A stretch of DNA of 64,000 bases from the NCBI GenBank assembly GCA_905233695.1, contig CAJODN010000008.1, forward strand, positions 1 to 64,000. Direction: 5' to 3'. Positions within the stretch are counted from its first letter, which is position 1. Each line of letters opens with the position of its first letter. The notes under the pieces are model-generated. The model made no database searches. It was not told the DNA's origin and saw only the letters and a program-made list of their open reading frames with translations. Both the position numbers and the translations under genes were made by a program. This DNA is from an uncultured Lachnospiraceae bacterium. Lineage in GTDB: Bacteria; Bacillota; Clostridia; Lachnospirales; Lachnospiraceae. Shown piece after piece: positions 1 to 8,419 of the stretch.

Positions 1-118
1 CAGTCAACGATGTTCCACATCGCCTCCCTCATTAGGCTTTATTCTCGGACAAATTGGGAATCACTTTTCACTACAAGCAGTTTTAGGACAGCCTCGTGCA
101 ATAAAAAGGAGGCCGTAT
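1..118. other. Window edge and upstream region of the amidase gene
   Basis: I see no complete gene here. A short open stretch ending in TAG at about base 35 could be the last ten codons of a gene cut by the window edge, but it is too short to identify. The rest is the leader of the amidase gene and ends in a clear AAGGAGG ribosome site. No convincing promoter was recognised. Confidence 0.3.
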
Positions 119-1111
119 ATGAAGAGAAATCTGGCGTTAATAATTGCTTTATTATTATGTGTATCTGTTTTGGCAGGATGTTCCTGCAGTGGTAAGAAGA
201 GCGCCGATTCAGCTAATACAACGGCTTCAAATAGCACAGAACAGACTAATACTATTGAAACGCCTGCAACTGAAAAGGTTCGAACTACATCTAAAGTAAA
301 TGTAAGAAAAGCTCCATCCGGTGATGCGGAAGTAGCATTTCAAATAGAAAAAGGAGCTGAGCTCGACAGATTATCCGATATGGGTGAGTGGAGCGAAGTT
401 CTTATTGATAATCAAAAATTATATGTTGCAAGTCAGTACCTAAAGCCGGTTACAGGGGCAGTAAGCGATGTTAATGCCGGCAAAGTTATAGTTATAGATC
501 CCGGTCATCAGACGAAGGATTCTTCCGAAAAAGAACCTATCGGTCCCGGGTCAAGTGAGATGAAGCAGAAGGATACAAGCGGAGCAACAGGAGTCGTAAC
601 CGGACTTCGTGAATATGAGCTTAATCTTCAGGTATCTAAGAAGCTTAAGGAAGAATTAGAGAAGCGCGGATACAAAGTAATTATGACCAGAACTCAAAAC
701 GAAGGTGAAATAAGCTGCATTGAACGTGCGGAGGTGGCCAATAATGCCAATGCGGATGCATACATAAGGATTCATGCTAACGGCGTTGACAATCAAAGCG
801 CCAACGGTGTAATGACAATATGTCAGACAGCGAAAAATCCGTATAACAGTAACATTTACAGTGAGTGTAAACGCTTGTCGGTAGATGTGTTGGACGAGGT
901 TGTTGCATCAACAGGTGCCAAGAGAGAGTATGTGTGGGAGACAGATACAATGACCGGCAATAATTGGAGTAAGGTTCCTGTTACAATGGTAGAGATGGGT
1001 TATCTGTCCAATCCAAGGGAAGATGAACTTATGGCTACCGATGACTACCAGTGGAAGATAGCCACGGGAATTGCTAATGGAATAGATAGATACTTTAACG
1101 AAAAAGCATGA
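119..1111 (+). CDS. Lipoprotein N-acetylmuramoyl-L-alanine amidase with SH3b domain
   Basis: This is a cell-wall hydrolase predicted to cut the amide bond between N-acetylmuramic acid and the stem peptide. The N-terminus is a lipoprotein signal with lipobox LAGC (Cys21), so it should be anchored outside the membrane. A Ser/Thr-rich linker is followed by a bacterial SH3 domain (about residues 50-105) and an Amidase_3 domain (about 120-327). The expected zinc ligands are visible: His130 in IDPGHQ, Glu165 in GLREYE and His219 in RIHAN; the catalytic Glu292 lies in VEMGYLSNP. The ATG at 119 follows AAGGAGG at good spacing and begins a proper signal peptide, although the frame stays open to the window start. 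A hairpin terminator follows the gene, which suggests it is expressed independently of the copper gene downstream. Confidence 0.93.
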   Translation: MKRNLALIIALLLCVSVLAGCSCSGKKSADSANTTASNSTEQTNTIETPATEKVRTTSKVNVRKAPSGDAEVAFQIEKGAELDRLSDMGEWSEVLIDNQKLYVASQYLKPVTGAVSDVNAGKVIVIDPGHQTKDSSEKEPIGPGSSEMKQKDTSGATGVVTGLREYELNLQVSKKLKEELEKRGYKVIMTRTQNEGEISCIERAEVANNANADAYIRIHANGVDNQSANGVMTICQTAKNPYNSNIYSECKRLSVDVLDEVVASTGAKREYVWETDTMTGNNWSKVPVTMVEMGYLSNPREDELMATDDYQWKIATGIANGIDRYFNEKA

Positions 1112-1146
1112 TACACACTAATTTGTCACATTACACAAAAAGCATT

Positions 1147-1172
1147 GAGCTCGGCATATGCCGGGCTCTTTT
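1147..1172 (+). terminator. Rho-independent terminator after the amidase gene
   Basis: GAGCTCGGC (1147-1155) pairs with GCCGGGCTC (1160-1168) around an ATAT loop, with one T-G wobble. A TTTTG run follows. Confidence 0.8.
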
Positions 1173-1202
1173 GCTGTTTGGGATAAGCATTTTGCTATGA
1201 GT

Positions 1203-1243
1203 TTGACTAGGCTAACTCCTCTATGCTAGTATATAAGGCATAG
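1203..1243 (+). promoter_or_regulatory. Promoter with inverted-repeat operator candidate before the copper ATPase
   Basis: A -35 like TTGACT (1203-1208) and a -10 like TAGTAT (1227-1232) are 18 bases apart. An inverted repeat, CTATGC (1221-1226) and GCATAG (1238-1243) with 11 bases between, overlaps the -10. That position fits a repressor that blocks RNA polymerase until metal is present. It does not match the CopY box that I know, so the regulator is unknown. Confidence 0.5.
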
Positions 1244-1269
1244 GATTTGCATAAAAGGAGAAGGATTAA

Positions 1270-3546
1270 ATGCCAGGTAACAATACACTTCAATTCAATA
1301 TACAAGGCATGTCATGTGCGGCGTGTGTGGCTCGCGTGGACAACGCGACAAGGGGCGTTGAAGGCGTAGCAGATTGCAATGTCAATCTGCTTACGAATTC
1401 TATGGAAGTAACGCTCGGAGAAGCTGCCGTAGGTACAACGCCCAACACTTCTATTGCCAAGGATATCTCCGACGCCGTATCCAAGGCAGGCTACAAAGCA
1501 ATCGAAGTAGATTCCGACTTAGATAACGAGTCCAAGGTTAAGAACATTAACGATACATACAAGAAGGATATTAATAACCACGTAAGAAGACTCGTAAGCT
1601 CAGGAATTCTGCTTCTTATTCTTATGTACATTTCCATGGGACATATGATGTTCGGTCTTCCGATTCCTGCATTTCTTCACGATAATCCCATGTACAACGG
1701 AATTCTTCAGGGAATCCTCTGTCTTATCATTATGATTATCAATAGGAAATTCTTTATAAACGGTGCGAAGGGCTTCATACACCTGTCCCCCAATATGGAC
1801 AGTCTCGTTGCGCTTGGCTCCGGTGTGAGCTTCGGTCTTAGCATTTACCTTCTTATTGTCAATAAATCGGACGAGGGACTCTACTTCGAGTCGGCGGCGA
1901 TGATTCTCGTATTCATTACTGTCGGTAAGCTTCTTGAGGCGGTGTCTAAGAGTCGAACCGGAAGTGCCTTAGAAGCACTTATTAATATGAGTCCTAAGAT
2001 GGCAAATGTTATTGCAAACGGTGAGGAGAAAGTAATCCCCGCAAGTAAATTAAAAGTCGGAGACGTATGCCGTGTATATATCGGCGAGATGGTTCCTGCT
2101 GACGGAGTTATCTTAGAGGGCAGCAGTGCTCTTGACGAGTCGGCACTTACCGGCGAGAGTAAGCTTTCTAAGAAGAAGGAAGGGGACAATGTATATTCCG
2201 CAACTAACAATTACAAGGATAACTTCTTAATGAAGGTTACAGCAGTGGGCGAAGATACATCCTTCGGTAAGATTATTACCATTGTTGAAAATGCGTCGGC
2301 CTCGAAGGCACCAATCAGCAGAATGGCAGACAGGATTGCAAAATACTTTGTGCCGGCCGTTCTTTTGATTGCCATTGTGACATTTATAATATGGCTCATT
2401 GTAGGAGCTGACTTTGTGACTGCCATAACTTACGGAATATCCGTTCTCGTAATAAGCTGTCCCTGCGCTCTCGGTCTCGCCACGCCTGTTGCAATTATGG
2501 TTGGTAACGGCAAGGCGGCGAAGTCGAAGATACTCTTTAAGTCGGCTGCGATTATGGAGATAATAGGTAAGACCAAGACGGTTGTATTCGACAAGACCGG
2601 TACGATTACGAAGGGAATTCCCAAAGGTCTTACAGTTGAATCATACGACACTATGGAAGATGAGATTAAGCCTGATAGCGCATTTACCATAGAGAAAGTT
2701 AAGGGAATGGGAGTCCATCCGGTACTTCTCTCCGGAGACAGGAGCGAGGTTGCGAAAGGGATTGCAGAAAAGGCCGGAATCGATGATGTGATATCGGACG
2801 TACTTCCCGACGGTAAGTCAGGCCACGTGGAAGAGATTATGAAGGATGAGACCGCGCGACCGGTAATGATGGTGGGTGACGGCATCAACGACGCGCCGGC
2901 ACTCAGCGTTGCAGACATCGGTGTTGCAATCGGAAGCGGAACGGACATTGCTATTGATTCAGCTGACGTGGTACTTCAAGGCGAGTCAATTGTTGATGTG
3001 GTAAATGCGATATTGATAGGTAAGAAAACGCTTAGGGTTATAAAGCAAAACCTGTTCTGGGCATTTATATATAATGTGATCGGAATTCCCATAGCAGCGG
3101 GAGCGCTTAGCGGAATCGGTGTTACTCTGACTCCTGCCCTGGGAGCACTTTGTATGAGCTTTTCTAGTATATGTGTGGTTCTTAATGCATTAAGGCTTAA
3201 CAGAATGCCTCTTATATCATATAATAGCAGTATGCCAAAAGAAGATGAGCTTGAAGAAAATGGCGATGAGACGATAGAAGAACTTGACAATGAAGTAATA
3301 CCTGATAATAATGATACGAAGGGAGAAGGAGATATGGTAATCAAGATTGAAGGTATGATGTGTCCTCATTGTGAGGCACATACGAAGGAAGCATTAGAGA
3401 AGCTTGACTTCGTAGTAAGCGCTACGCCAAGCCATGAGAAGGGCGAAGCAGAGCTTGTAATCGACGAAGATAAGTACGATGAGGCTACGGCGATGGATAC
3501 GCTTGCCAAGGCAGTCGAGGGTGCAGGTTATAAGATGGTTGGATGA
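1270..3546 (+). CDS. copA: Copper-type P1B ATPase lacking the nucleotide-binding domain
   Basis: The protein resembles copper-exporting CopA. It has an N-terminal HMA domain (GMSCAAC, Cys16 and Cys19), the actuator motif TGES (294-297), the transmembrane metal site CPC (397-399), the phosphorylation motif DKTGT (Asp441), and GDGINDAP (from 536), plus a second HMA domain at the C-terminus (GMMCPHC, about residues 695-701). The oddity is between DKTGT and the SGD motif: Asp441 and Asp490 are only 49 residues apart, whereas related pumps have roughly 190. The whole N-domain, including the HP motif that binds ATP, is missing without a frameshift or stop. All other motifs are intact. It may be a defective pump, a metal sensor or binding protein, or a pump with changed nucleotide handling. 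The ATG at 1270 follows AAAAGGAGAAGG. Confidence 0.85.
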   Translation: MPGNNTLQFNIQGMSCAACVARVDNATRGVEGVADCNVNLLTNSMEVTLGEAAVGTTPNTSIAKDISDAVSKAGYKAIEVDSDLDNESKVKNINDTYKKDINNHVRRLVSSGILLLILMYISMGHMMFGLPIPAFLHDNPMYNGILQGILCLIIMIINRKFFINGAKGFIHLSPNMDSLVALGSGVSFGLSIYLLIVNKSDEGLYFESAAMILVFITVGKLLEAVSKSRTGSALEALINMSPKMANVIANGEEKVIPASKLKVGDVCRVYIGEMVPADGVILEGSSALDESALTGESKLSKKKEGDNVYSATNNYKDNFLMKVTAVGEDTSFGKIITIVENASASKAPISRMADRIAKYFVPAVLLIAIVTFIIWLIVGADFVTAITYGISVLVISCPCALGLATPVAIMVGNGKAAKSKILFKSAAIMEIIGKTKTVVFDKTGTITKGIPKGLTVESYDTMEDEIKPDSAFTIEKVKGMGVHPVLLSGDRSEVAKGIAEKAGIDDVISDVLPDGKSGHVEEIMKDETARPVMMVGDGINDAPALSVADIGVAIGSGTDIAIDSADVVLQGESIVDVVNAILIGKKTLRVIKQNLFWAFIYNVIGIPIAAGALSGIGVTLTPALGALCMSFSSICVVLNALRLNRMPLISYNSSMPKEDELEENGDETIEELDNEVIPDNNDTKGEGDMVIKIEGMMCPHCEAHTKEALEKLDFVVSATPSHEKGEAELVIDEDKYDEATAMDTLAKAVEGAGYKMVG

Positions 3547-3615
3547 CAGATATGAGCAATATGACGACAAGCCGATTTTCTGTATGAGGCGGTCGGGAAG
3601 TAGTGTCATATCTGT
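3546..3615. repeat. 70-bp inverted-repeat element after copA
   Basis: A perfect 10-bp inverted repeat, ACAGATATGA (3546-3555) and TCATATCTGT (3606-3615), starts at the last base of the copA stop codon. Between the arms lies CGATTTTCTGTATGAG, which also occurs in the loop of the interspersed hairpin element at 39.2 and 61.3 kb. There is no T run, so it is a poor intrinsic terminator. It may be a degenerate relative of that element. Confidence 0.45.
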
Positions 3616-3651
3616 ACGGATAAGTATTCAAGTATAAGGAGGTACAGAAGT

Positions 3652-4206
3652 ATGAGTAAAATAGCTATATGTATGGCAGACGGTTGTGAAGAGATAGAGG
3701 CGTTAACAGTAGTAGACATCTTAAGACGAGCGGGAATCACTATTGATATGCTCTCAATTAACGATACACTTACGGTTACGGGTTCCCATGCAATAGAATT
3801 CAAGGCCGATAAGTTGATTACGGAAGTAACCACTGATGACTATGACGGAATCGTTCTTCCCGGCGGTATGCCCGGAACGACTAACCTTGAGAGTAACACT
3901 TACGTTCAGAACGGTGTTAAGACATTTGCGAAGGAAGGTAAGCTTGTTGCGGCAATCTGCGCTGCGCCAAGTATCCTGGGAAGGAACGGTGTTGCAGCAG
4001 GTAAGAAGGTTACAAGCTATCCGGGATTCGACGGAGCATTCAAGAGAGCGAACTATATAGAAGAGGCCGTTGTTGTGGACGGCAATCTCATAACAAGCCG
4101 TGGTATGGGCACTGCTATCGACTTCGCCCTTGCCATCCTCGAATACCTAAGAGACAAGAACGAAGCGGTTGAGATGGCAGAGAAAATTATATATTTGTAT
4201 GTGTAA
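3652..4206 (+). CDS. DJ-1/PfpI family protein
   Basis: This is a 184-residue DJ-1 superfamily protein, the usual length for the YajL/DJ-1 branch. The nucleophile-elbow cysteine is Cys103 in AAICAAP, and the conserved acidic partner is Glu16 in GCEEIEAL. DJ-1 proteins are small cytoplasmic dimers linked to oxidative or carbonyl stress (glyoxalase or deglycase activities have been proposed; the true substrate is disputed). The ATG follows AAGGAGG. It lies 105 bases after the copper ATPase, so a shared role in metal or redox stress is possible but only inferred. The promoter for tig overlaps its 3' end. Confidence 0.88.
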   Translation: MSKIAICMADGCEEIEALTVVDILRRAGITIDMLSINDTLTVTGSHAIEFKADKLITEVTTDDYDGIVLPGGMPGTTNLESNTYVQNGVKTFAKEGKLVAAICAAPSILGRNGVAAGKKVTSYPGFDGAFKRANYIEEAVVVDGNLITSRGMGTAIDFALAILEYLRDKNEAVEMAEKIIYLYV

Positions 4207-4207
4207 T

Positions 4208-4236
4208 TTGTAATTCCCCCCATTTTATGCTATAAT
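4208..4236 (+). promoter_or_regulatory. Sigma-A promoter for tig
   Basis: TTGTAA (4208-4213), a 17-base spacer and a perfect TATAAT (4231-4236) lie just after the DJ-1 stop codon and 40 bases before the tig start. Confidence 0.7.
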
Positions 4237-4276
4237 TCACAGGATTGCGTTAAGAAACAAGGAGGAAATTAATAAA

Positions 4277-5674
4277 ATGAGCGTAGTTGTTGAAGATTTA
4301 GGTAAAAATATGTCGAAGCTGACTGTGACGGTTGACGCGTCTAAGTTAGATAAGGCCATTGATAAAGTATATAATAAGCAGAAGCATTCCATCTCTATGC
4401 CGGGATTCCGTAAGGGCAAGGTGCCAAGGTATCTCGTAGAGAAGACATACGGTACAGAGATATTCTATGAGGATGCTGCCAATACGCTGATTCAGCAGGA
4501 ATACCCCAACGCTTACGACGAAAGCGAACTTGAAATCGTGTCTCAGCCCGAGATTGACGTTGTTCAGATCGAAAAGGGCAAGGACTTTATATTTACGGCA
4601 ACCGTAGCCGTTAAGCCTGATGTTGAGCTTGGTAACTACAAGGGCGTTACGGTAACAAAGGTTGACGTAGACGTAACTGACGAAGAAGTTGACGCTGAGA
4701 TTAACAGAGAGCTTGAGAAGAACGGAAGAACGGTAACTGTTGATAGAGCTATCGAGAATGGTGATGTTGCCAAGATTGACTTCGACGGTTCTATTGACGG
4801 CGAGCATTTTGAAGGCGGTAAAGGTGAAGACTTCGACTTAGAGATAGGTTCTAAGTCATTTATCGATACATTTGAAGAGCAGCTTATCGGTCATAAGGCA
4901 GGAGAGGAAGTATCGGTTAATGTAACATTTCCCAAGGAATACCAGGCTACAGACTTAGCCGGTAAGGATGCTGTATTCGAAGTAAAGATTAAGGAAGTTA
5001 AGACAACAGAGCTTCCTGAGCTTGATGACGAGTTCGTACAGGACGTTGACGAAGAGTGCGAGACAGTCGATGAATATAAGAAGAAGATTAAGGAAAGACT
5101 CTTAGAGGCTAAGACAAAGGAAGCCACACGTGCTAAGGAAGACGAAGCCGTAGCTAAGATTGTTGACGATTCCAAGATGGATATTCCTGAGCCTATGATT
5201 GAGAATCAGATTAGGCAGATGATGCAGGAATTCTCACAGACTCTTGCGGCTCAGGGCTTGTCCCTTGAGCAATATATGCAGTTTAGCGGAATGACCAAGG
5301 AGAAGTTCGACGAGCAGATGAAGCCGGAAGCTCTTAAGAGAATCCAGACTTCACTTGTACTCGAGAAGATTGCAGAAGTTGAGAAGATTGACATCAGCGC
5401 TGAAGACATCGAAGAGAAGATGAAGGAGATGGCTGAGAATTATAACATGAAGCTTGAAGAGCTTAAGGACTTAATTCCCGAGTCAGAGAAGGAGAATATC
5501 AAGAAGGACACAGCCATCGGTAAGGCAGTCGATCTTATTATGGAAAATGTGAAGGAAAAGGCTGAGGCTAAGAAGAAGGCAGCACCTAAGAAGAAAGCCT
5601 CAACCAAGAAGAAAGCTGAAGATAAGAAAGACGACAAGAAGGACGACAAAAAAGACGACAAGAAGGAAGATTAG
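4277..5674 (+). CDS. tig: Trigger factor (ribosome-bound chaperone and prolyl isomerase)
   Basis: Trigger factor receives nascent chains at the ribosome exit tunnel. The N-terminal ribosome-docking signature is visible as GFRKGKVP (about residues 42-49). An FKBP-type prolyl isomerase domain follows (about 155-245), then the long helical C-domain. At 465 residues it is slightly longer than usual because of a charged tail (about residues 430-465) made of lysine, alanine and aspartate repeats such as KKDDKKDD. That tail is likely disordered. The gene heads a proteostasis cluster with clpP and clpX, a common order in Clostridia, and has its own promoter at 4208. The ATG at 4277 follows AAGGAGG. 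Confidence 0.97.
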   Translation: MSVVVEDLGKNMSKLTVTVDASKLDKAIDKVYNKQKHSISMPGFRKGKVPRYLVEKTYGTEIFYEDAANTLIQQEYPNAYDESELEIVSQPEIDVVQIEKGKDFIFTATVAVKPDVELGNYKGVTVTKVDVDVTDEEVDAEINRELEKNGRTVTVDRAIENGDVAKIDFDGSIDGEHFEGGKGEDFDLEIGSKSFIDTFEEQLIGHKAGEEVSVNVTFPKEYQATDLAGKDAVFEVKIKEVKTTELPELDDEFVQDVDEECETVDEYKKKIKERLLEAKTKEATRAKEDEAVAKIVDDSKMDIPEPMIENQIRQMMQEFSQTLAAQGLSLEQYMQFSGMTKEKFDEQMKPEALKRIQTSLVLEKIAEVEKIDISAEDIEEKMKEMAENYNMKLEELKDLIPESEKENIKKDTAIGKAVDLIMENVKEKAEAKKKAAPKKKASTKKKAEDKKDDKKDDKKDDKKED

Positions 5675-5716
5675 GAATAAAGGTAACACCTAACATTTCA
5701 CATAGGAGGAAAAAGC

Positions 5717-6301
5717 ATGGCAACAATACCTTATGTCATAGAACAGAATAGCAGAGGCGAGAGATCTTATGATATCTATTCTCGTCTTCTTAAGGATAGA
5801 ATTGTATTCCTTGGAGAGGATGTCAACGAGACTACTGCAAGTCTTGTCGTTGCGCAGATGCTTTTCTTAGAGTCGGAGGATCCCGGCAAGGATATACATC
5901 TCTACATCAATTCTCCGGGTGGAGTCGTTACCGGCGGAATGGCTATCTACGACACAATGCAATATATAAAATGTGATGTGTCAACCATCTGTATCGGCAT
6001 GGCCGCATCAATGGGTGCATTCCTTCTCGCAGGCGGAGCTAAGGGTAAGAGATATGCACTTCCCAATGCGGAGATTATGATTCACCAGCCGTCAGGCGGA
6101 ACGAAGGGTCAGGCTACGGATATCCAGATTGCCGCTGAGAATATTATTAAGACTAAGAAGAAACTTAATAAGATTCTGTCTGATAATACAGGTAAGCCTA
6201 TTGAGCAGGTTGCTGAAGATACAGAGAGAGATTATTGGATGAATGCCGAAGAAGCTCTCGAGTACGGTCTTATCGACAGCATTATTACCAACAGAGAATA
6301 G
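5717..6301 (+). CDS. clpP: ATP-dependent Clp protease proteolytic subunit
   Basis: ClpP forms the tetradecameric serine protease chamber that works with ClpX. The catalytic triad is visible: Ser98 in GMAASMG, His123 in MIHQPSGG, and Asp172 in ERDYW. Length (194 residues) and motifs fit a canonical active ClpP, not an inactive paralogue. It sits 42 bases after tig and before clpX, separated from clpX by a hairpin that could lower read-through. The ATG follows AGGAGG. Confidence 0.98.
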   Translation: MATIPYVIEQNSRGERSYDIYSRLLKDRIVFLGEDVNETTASLVVAQMLFLESEDPGKDIHLYINSPGGVVTGGMAIYDTMQYIKCDVSTICIGMAASMGAFLLAGGAKGKRYALPNAEIMIHQPSGGTKGQATDIQIAAENIIKTKKKLNKILSDNTGKPIEQVAEDTERDYWMNAEEALEYGLIDSIITNRE

Positions 6302-6321
6302 TACTTTGACACGAGACACAA

Positions 6322-6350
6322 CGAGTAGGGAATAACCCTACTCGATTTTG
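6322..6350 (+). terminator. Hairpin between clpP and clpX
   Basis: CGAGTAGGG (6322-6330) and CCCTACTCG (6336-6344) form a perfect 9-bp stem with an AATAA loop, followed by ATTTTG. The short T run suggests partial termination, so clpX would be made at a lower level than clpP, or mRNA processing may occur here. Confidence 0.65.
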
Positions 6351-6378
6351 CATAGTATAGAAAGACGAGGATTATAAT

Positions 6379-7686
6379 ATGGCAAGGACAACCGGAAGAA
6401 ACGGTGACGACATTCAACGCTGTGCGTTTTGCGGAAGAACAGCTAACCAGGTTAAGATTCTTATGGAAAGCGAGAACGGGCTATTCATCTGCGATAACTG
6501 CGTTCTCGGATGTGCGGAGATTATTGACGAGCAATACATGAACTATGAAGAGTTCAAGAATGACTACAAGTCAGAGGATCCCGCCAAGGATATTAATCTC
6601 CTTAAGCCCAAGGAATTAAAGGCATTTCTTGATGAATATGTAATCGGACAGGAAGAGGCGAAGAAGGTTCTCTCCGTATCTGTATACAATCACTATAAGA
6701 GAGTTATGGCTAAGGAAGAGGAAGTGGGCGTTGAGCTTCAGAAGAGTAACGTGCTACTTCTCGGACCTACCGGTTCGGGTAAGACATATCTTGCTCAGAC
6801 CCTGGCTAAGATTCTCGGTGTGCCATTTGCCATTGCCGATGCCACATCCCTTACAGAAGCAGGTTACGTGGGTGAAGATGTTGAGAATATTCTTCTTAAG
6901 ATAATACAGGCTGCGGATTACGATATCGAGAAGGCACAGCTTGGAATCATATATATTGATGAGATAGATAAGATTACGAAGAAGTCGGAAAATGTCTCAA
7001 TAACAAGAGACGTATCCGGTGAAGGTGTTCAGCAGGCACTTCTTAAGATACTTGAAGGTACAATTGCGTCCGTTCCTCCGCAGGGAGGAAGAAAGCACCC
7101 TCATCAGGAGCTTCTTCAGATCGATACCACTAATATTCTGTTCATTTGCGGCGGTGCGTTCGAAGGTCTTGATAAGATAATTGAGTCGCGTCTTGACGAG
7201 AAGGGCATAGGTTTCAACGCTGTTGTTAACGAGAAGAGCGAGGTGAATGTGGGAGATACGTTCAAGAGGGTTCTTCCCGGCGACTTCGTGAAGTTCGGGC
7301 TTATCCCCGAGTTCATCGGTCGTGTGCCTGTCAATGTTGCATTAGACCAGCTCGACGAAGAGGCAATGCTTAGAATCCTTCGTGAGCCCAAGAACAGTCT
7401 TGTTAAGCAGTATACGGCGCTCTTCAAGCTTGACGACGTTGAGCTTAGCTTCGAGGATGATGCCCTTAAGGAGATTGCGGATAAAGCCATTGAGCGAAAG
7501 ACCGGTGCAAGAGGACTTCGTGCTATTATGGAAAATGTTATGATGGACTCCATGTACGAGATTCCATCAGACGACTCTGTTAAGAAGCTTGTTATTACCA
7601 AGGAAATGGTTGACGACAATCTTGTTCTGGAAGATAAGTCTCAGGCGAAGATTGCGAAATTATCCGACAAGAAAGAGACAGCATAA
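6379..7686 (+). CDS. clpX: Clp protease ATP-binding subunit ClpX
   Basis: ClpX is the AAA+ unfoldase that delivers substrates to ClpP. It has an N-terminal C4 zinc domain (Cys15, Cys18, Cys38, Cys41), Walker A GPTGSGKT (129-136), Walker B IIYIDEID, and the C-terminal ClpB-D2-like small domain. The length of 435 residues is typical. The stop codon overlaps the engB start by one base, so the two are probably translationally coupled. Confidence 0.98.
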   Translation: MARTTGRNGDDIQRCAFCGRTANQVKILMESENGLFICDNCVLGCAEIIDEQYMNYEEFKNDYKSEDPAKDINLLKPKELKAFLDEYVIGQEEAKKVLSVSVYNHYKRVMAKEEEVGVELQKSNVLLLGPTGSGKTYLAQTLAKILGVPFAIADATSLTEAGYVGEDVENILLKIIQAADYDIEKAQLGIIYIDEIDKITKKSENVSITRDVSGEGVQQALLKILEGTIASVPPQGGRKHPHQELLQIDTTNILFICGGAFEGLDKIIESRLDEKGIGFNAVVNEKSEVNVGDTFKRVLPGDFVKFGLIPEFIGRVPVNVALDQLDEEAMLRILREPKNSLVKQYTALFKLDDVELSFEDDALKEIADKAIERKTGARGLRAIMENVMMDSMYEIPSDDSVKKLVITKEMVDDNLVLEDKSQAKIAKLSDKKETA

Positions 7687-8276
7687 TGAAGATAAAGACA
7701 GTTGAGCTTGAGACGATTATAGGTCCAACCAGTAAGATCCCTGAGAATTCCCTGCCGGAGGTTGCCTTCGCAGGGAAATCCAATGTGGGGAAAAGTTCTC
7801 TTATTAACGCTCTTATGAACAGGAAATCCCTGGCTCGGACATCTTCACAGCCCGGGAAGACTCAGACAATTAACTTTTACAATATTAATAAGGAAATATA
7901 CTTTGTAGATCTTCCGGGGTACGGCTATGCTAAGGTCTCGGAAGAAGAGAAGAAGCGCTGGGGCGAAATGATTGAGAATTACTTATGCGAATCAGAAATG
8001 CTCCGCGTCATTTTTTTGCTTATCGATATAAGGCATAAGCCCTCCGAAAATGATAAGCAGATGTACGACTGGATAGAATACATGGGATTTGATCCCGTCA
8101 TCATTGCTACCAAGTCGGATAAGCTTAAGCGGAGCCAGATTGATAAGCATATTAAGCAGGTAAGAGAGGGACTTGGAGCCTCATCTGATACCATTATAGT
8201 ACCCTTCTCATCAGTCACTAAGGCCGGTAAGGATACCATACTGGACTTCTGCGACCAGATCCTGGAACAATCTTGA
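7686..8276 (+). CDS. engB: Ribosome biogenesis GTPase EngB/YsxC
   Basis: This TRAFAC-class GTPase helps large ribosomal subunit assembly. The P-loop GKSNVGKS is at residues 30-37, the G3 motif is DLPGYG, and the G4 motif is TKSDK. The length of 196 residues fits the YihA/YsxC family. It overlaps clpX by one base, giving the common clpX-engB pair of Firmicutes. Confidence 0.97.
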   Translation: MKIKTVELETIIGPTSKIPENSLPEVAFAGKSNVGKSSLINALMNRKSLARTSSQPGKTQTINFYNINKEIYFVDLPGYGYAKVSEEEKKRWGEMIENYLCESEMLRVIFLLIDIRHKPSENDKQMYDWIEYMGFDPVIIATKSDKLKRSQIDKHIKQVREGLGASSDTIIVPFSSVTKAGKDTILDFCDQILEQS

Positions 8277-8419
8277 GGGAATGTGCATTTCCCCAAAACA
8301 AATTACAATAAACCATGGTGCCGGCCGGATGAGTAATTCTCCGGGGACAAAGCGGCGGTCATAGCGTAATCTTATGCGATTTATATATTTTAGAATGGAG
8401 GAACCCGTAAGGGGAGGTT

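Noticed and set aside
10-195. 61-codon frame at the window start
   Set aside because: It overlaps the amidase signal peptide in another frame and has no ribosome site.
2430-2948. 172-codon frame opposite copA
   Set aside because: It is a Ser/Ile/Pro-rich shadow frame typical of the complement of coding DNA.
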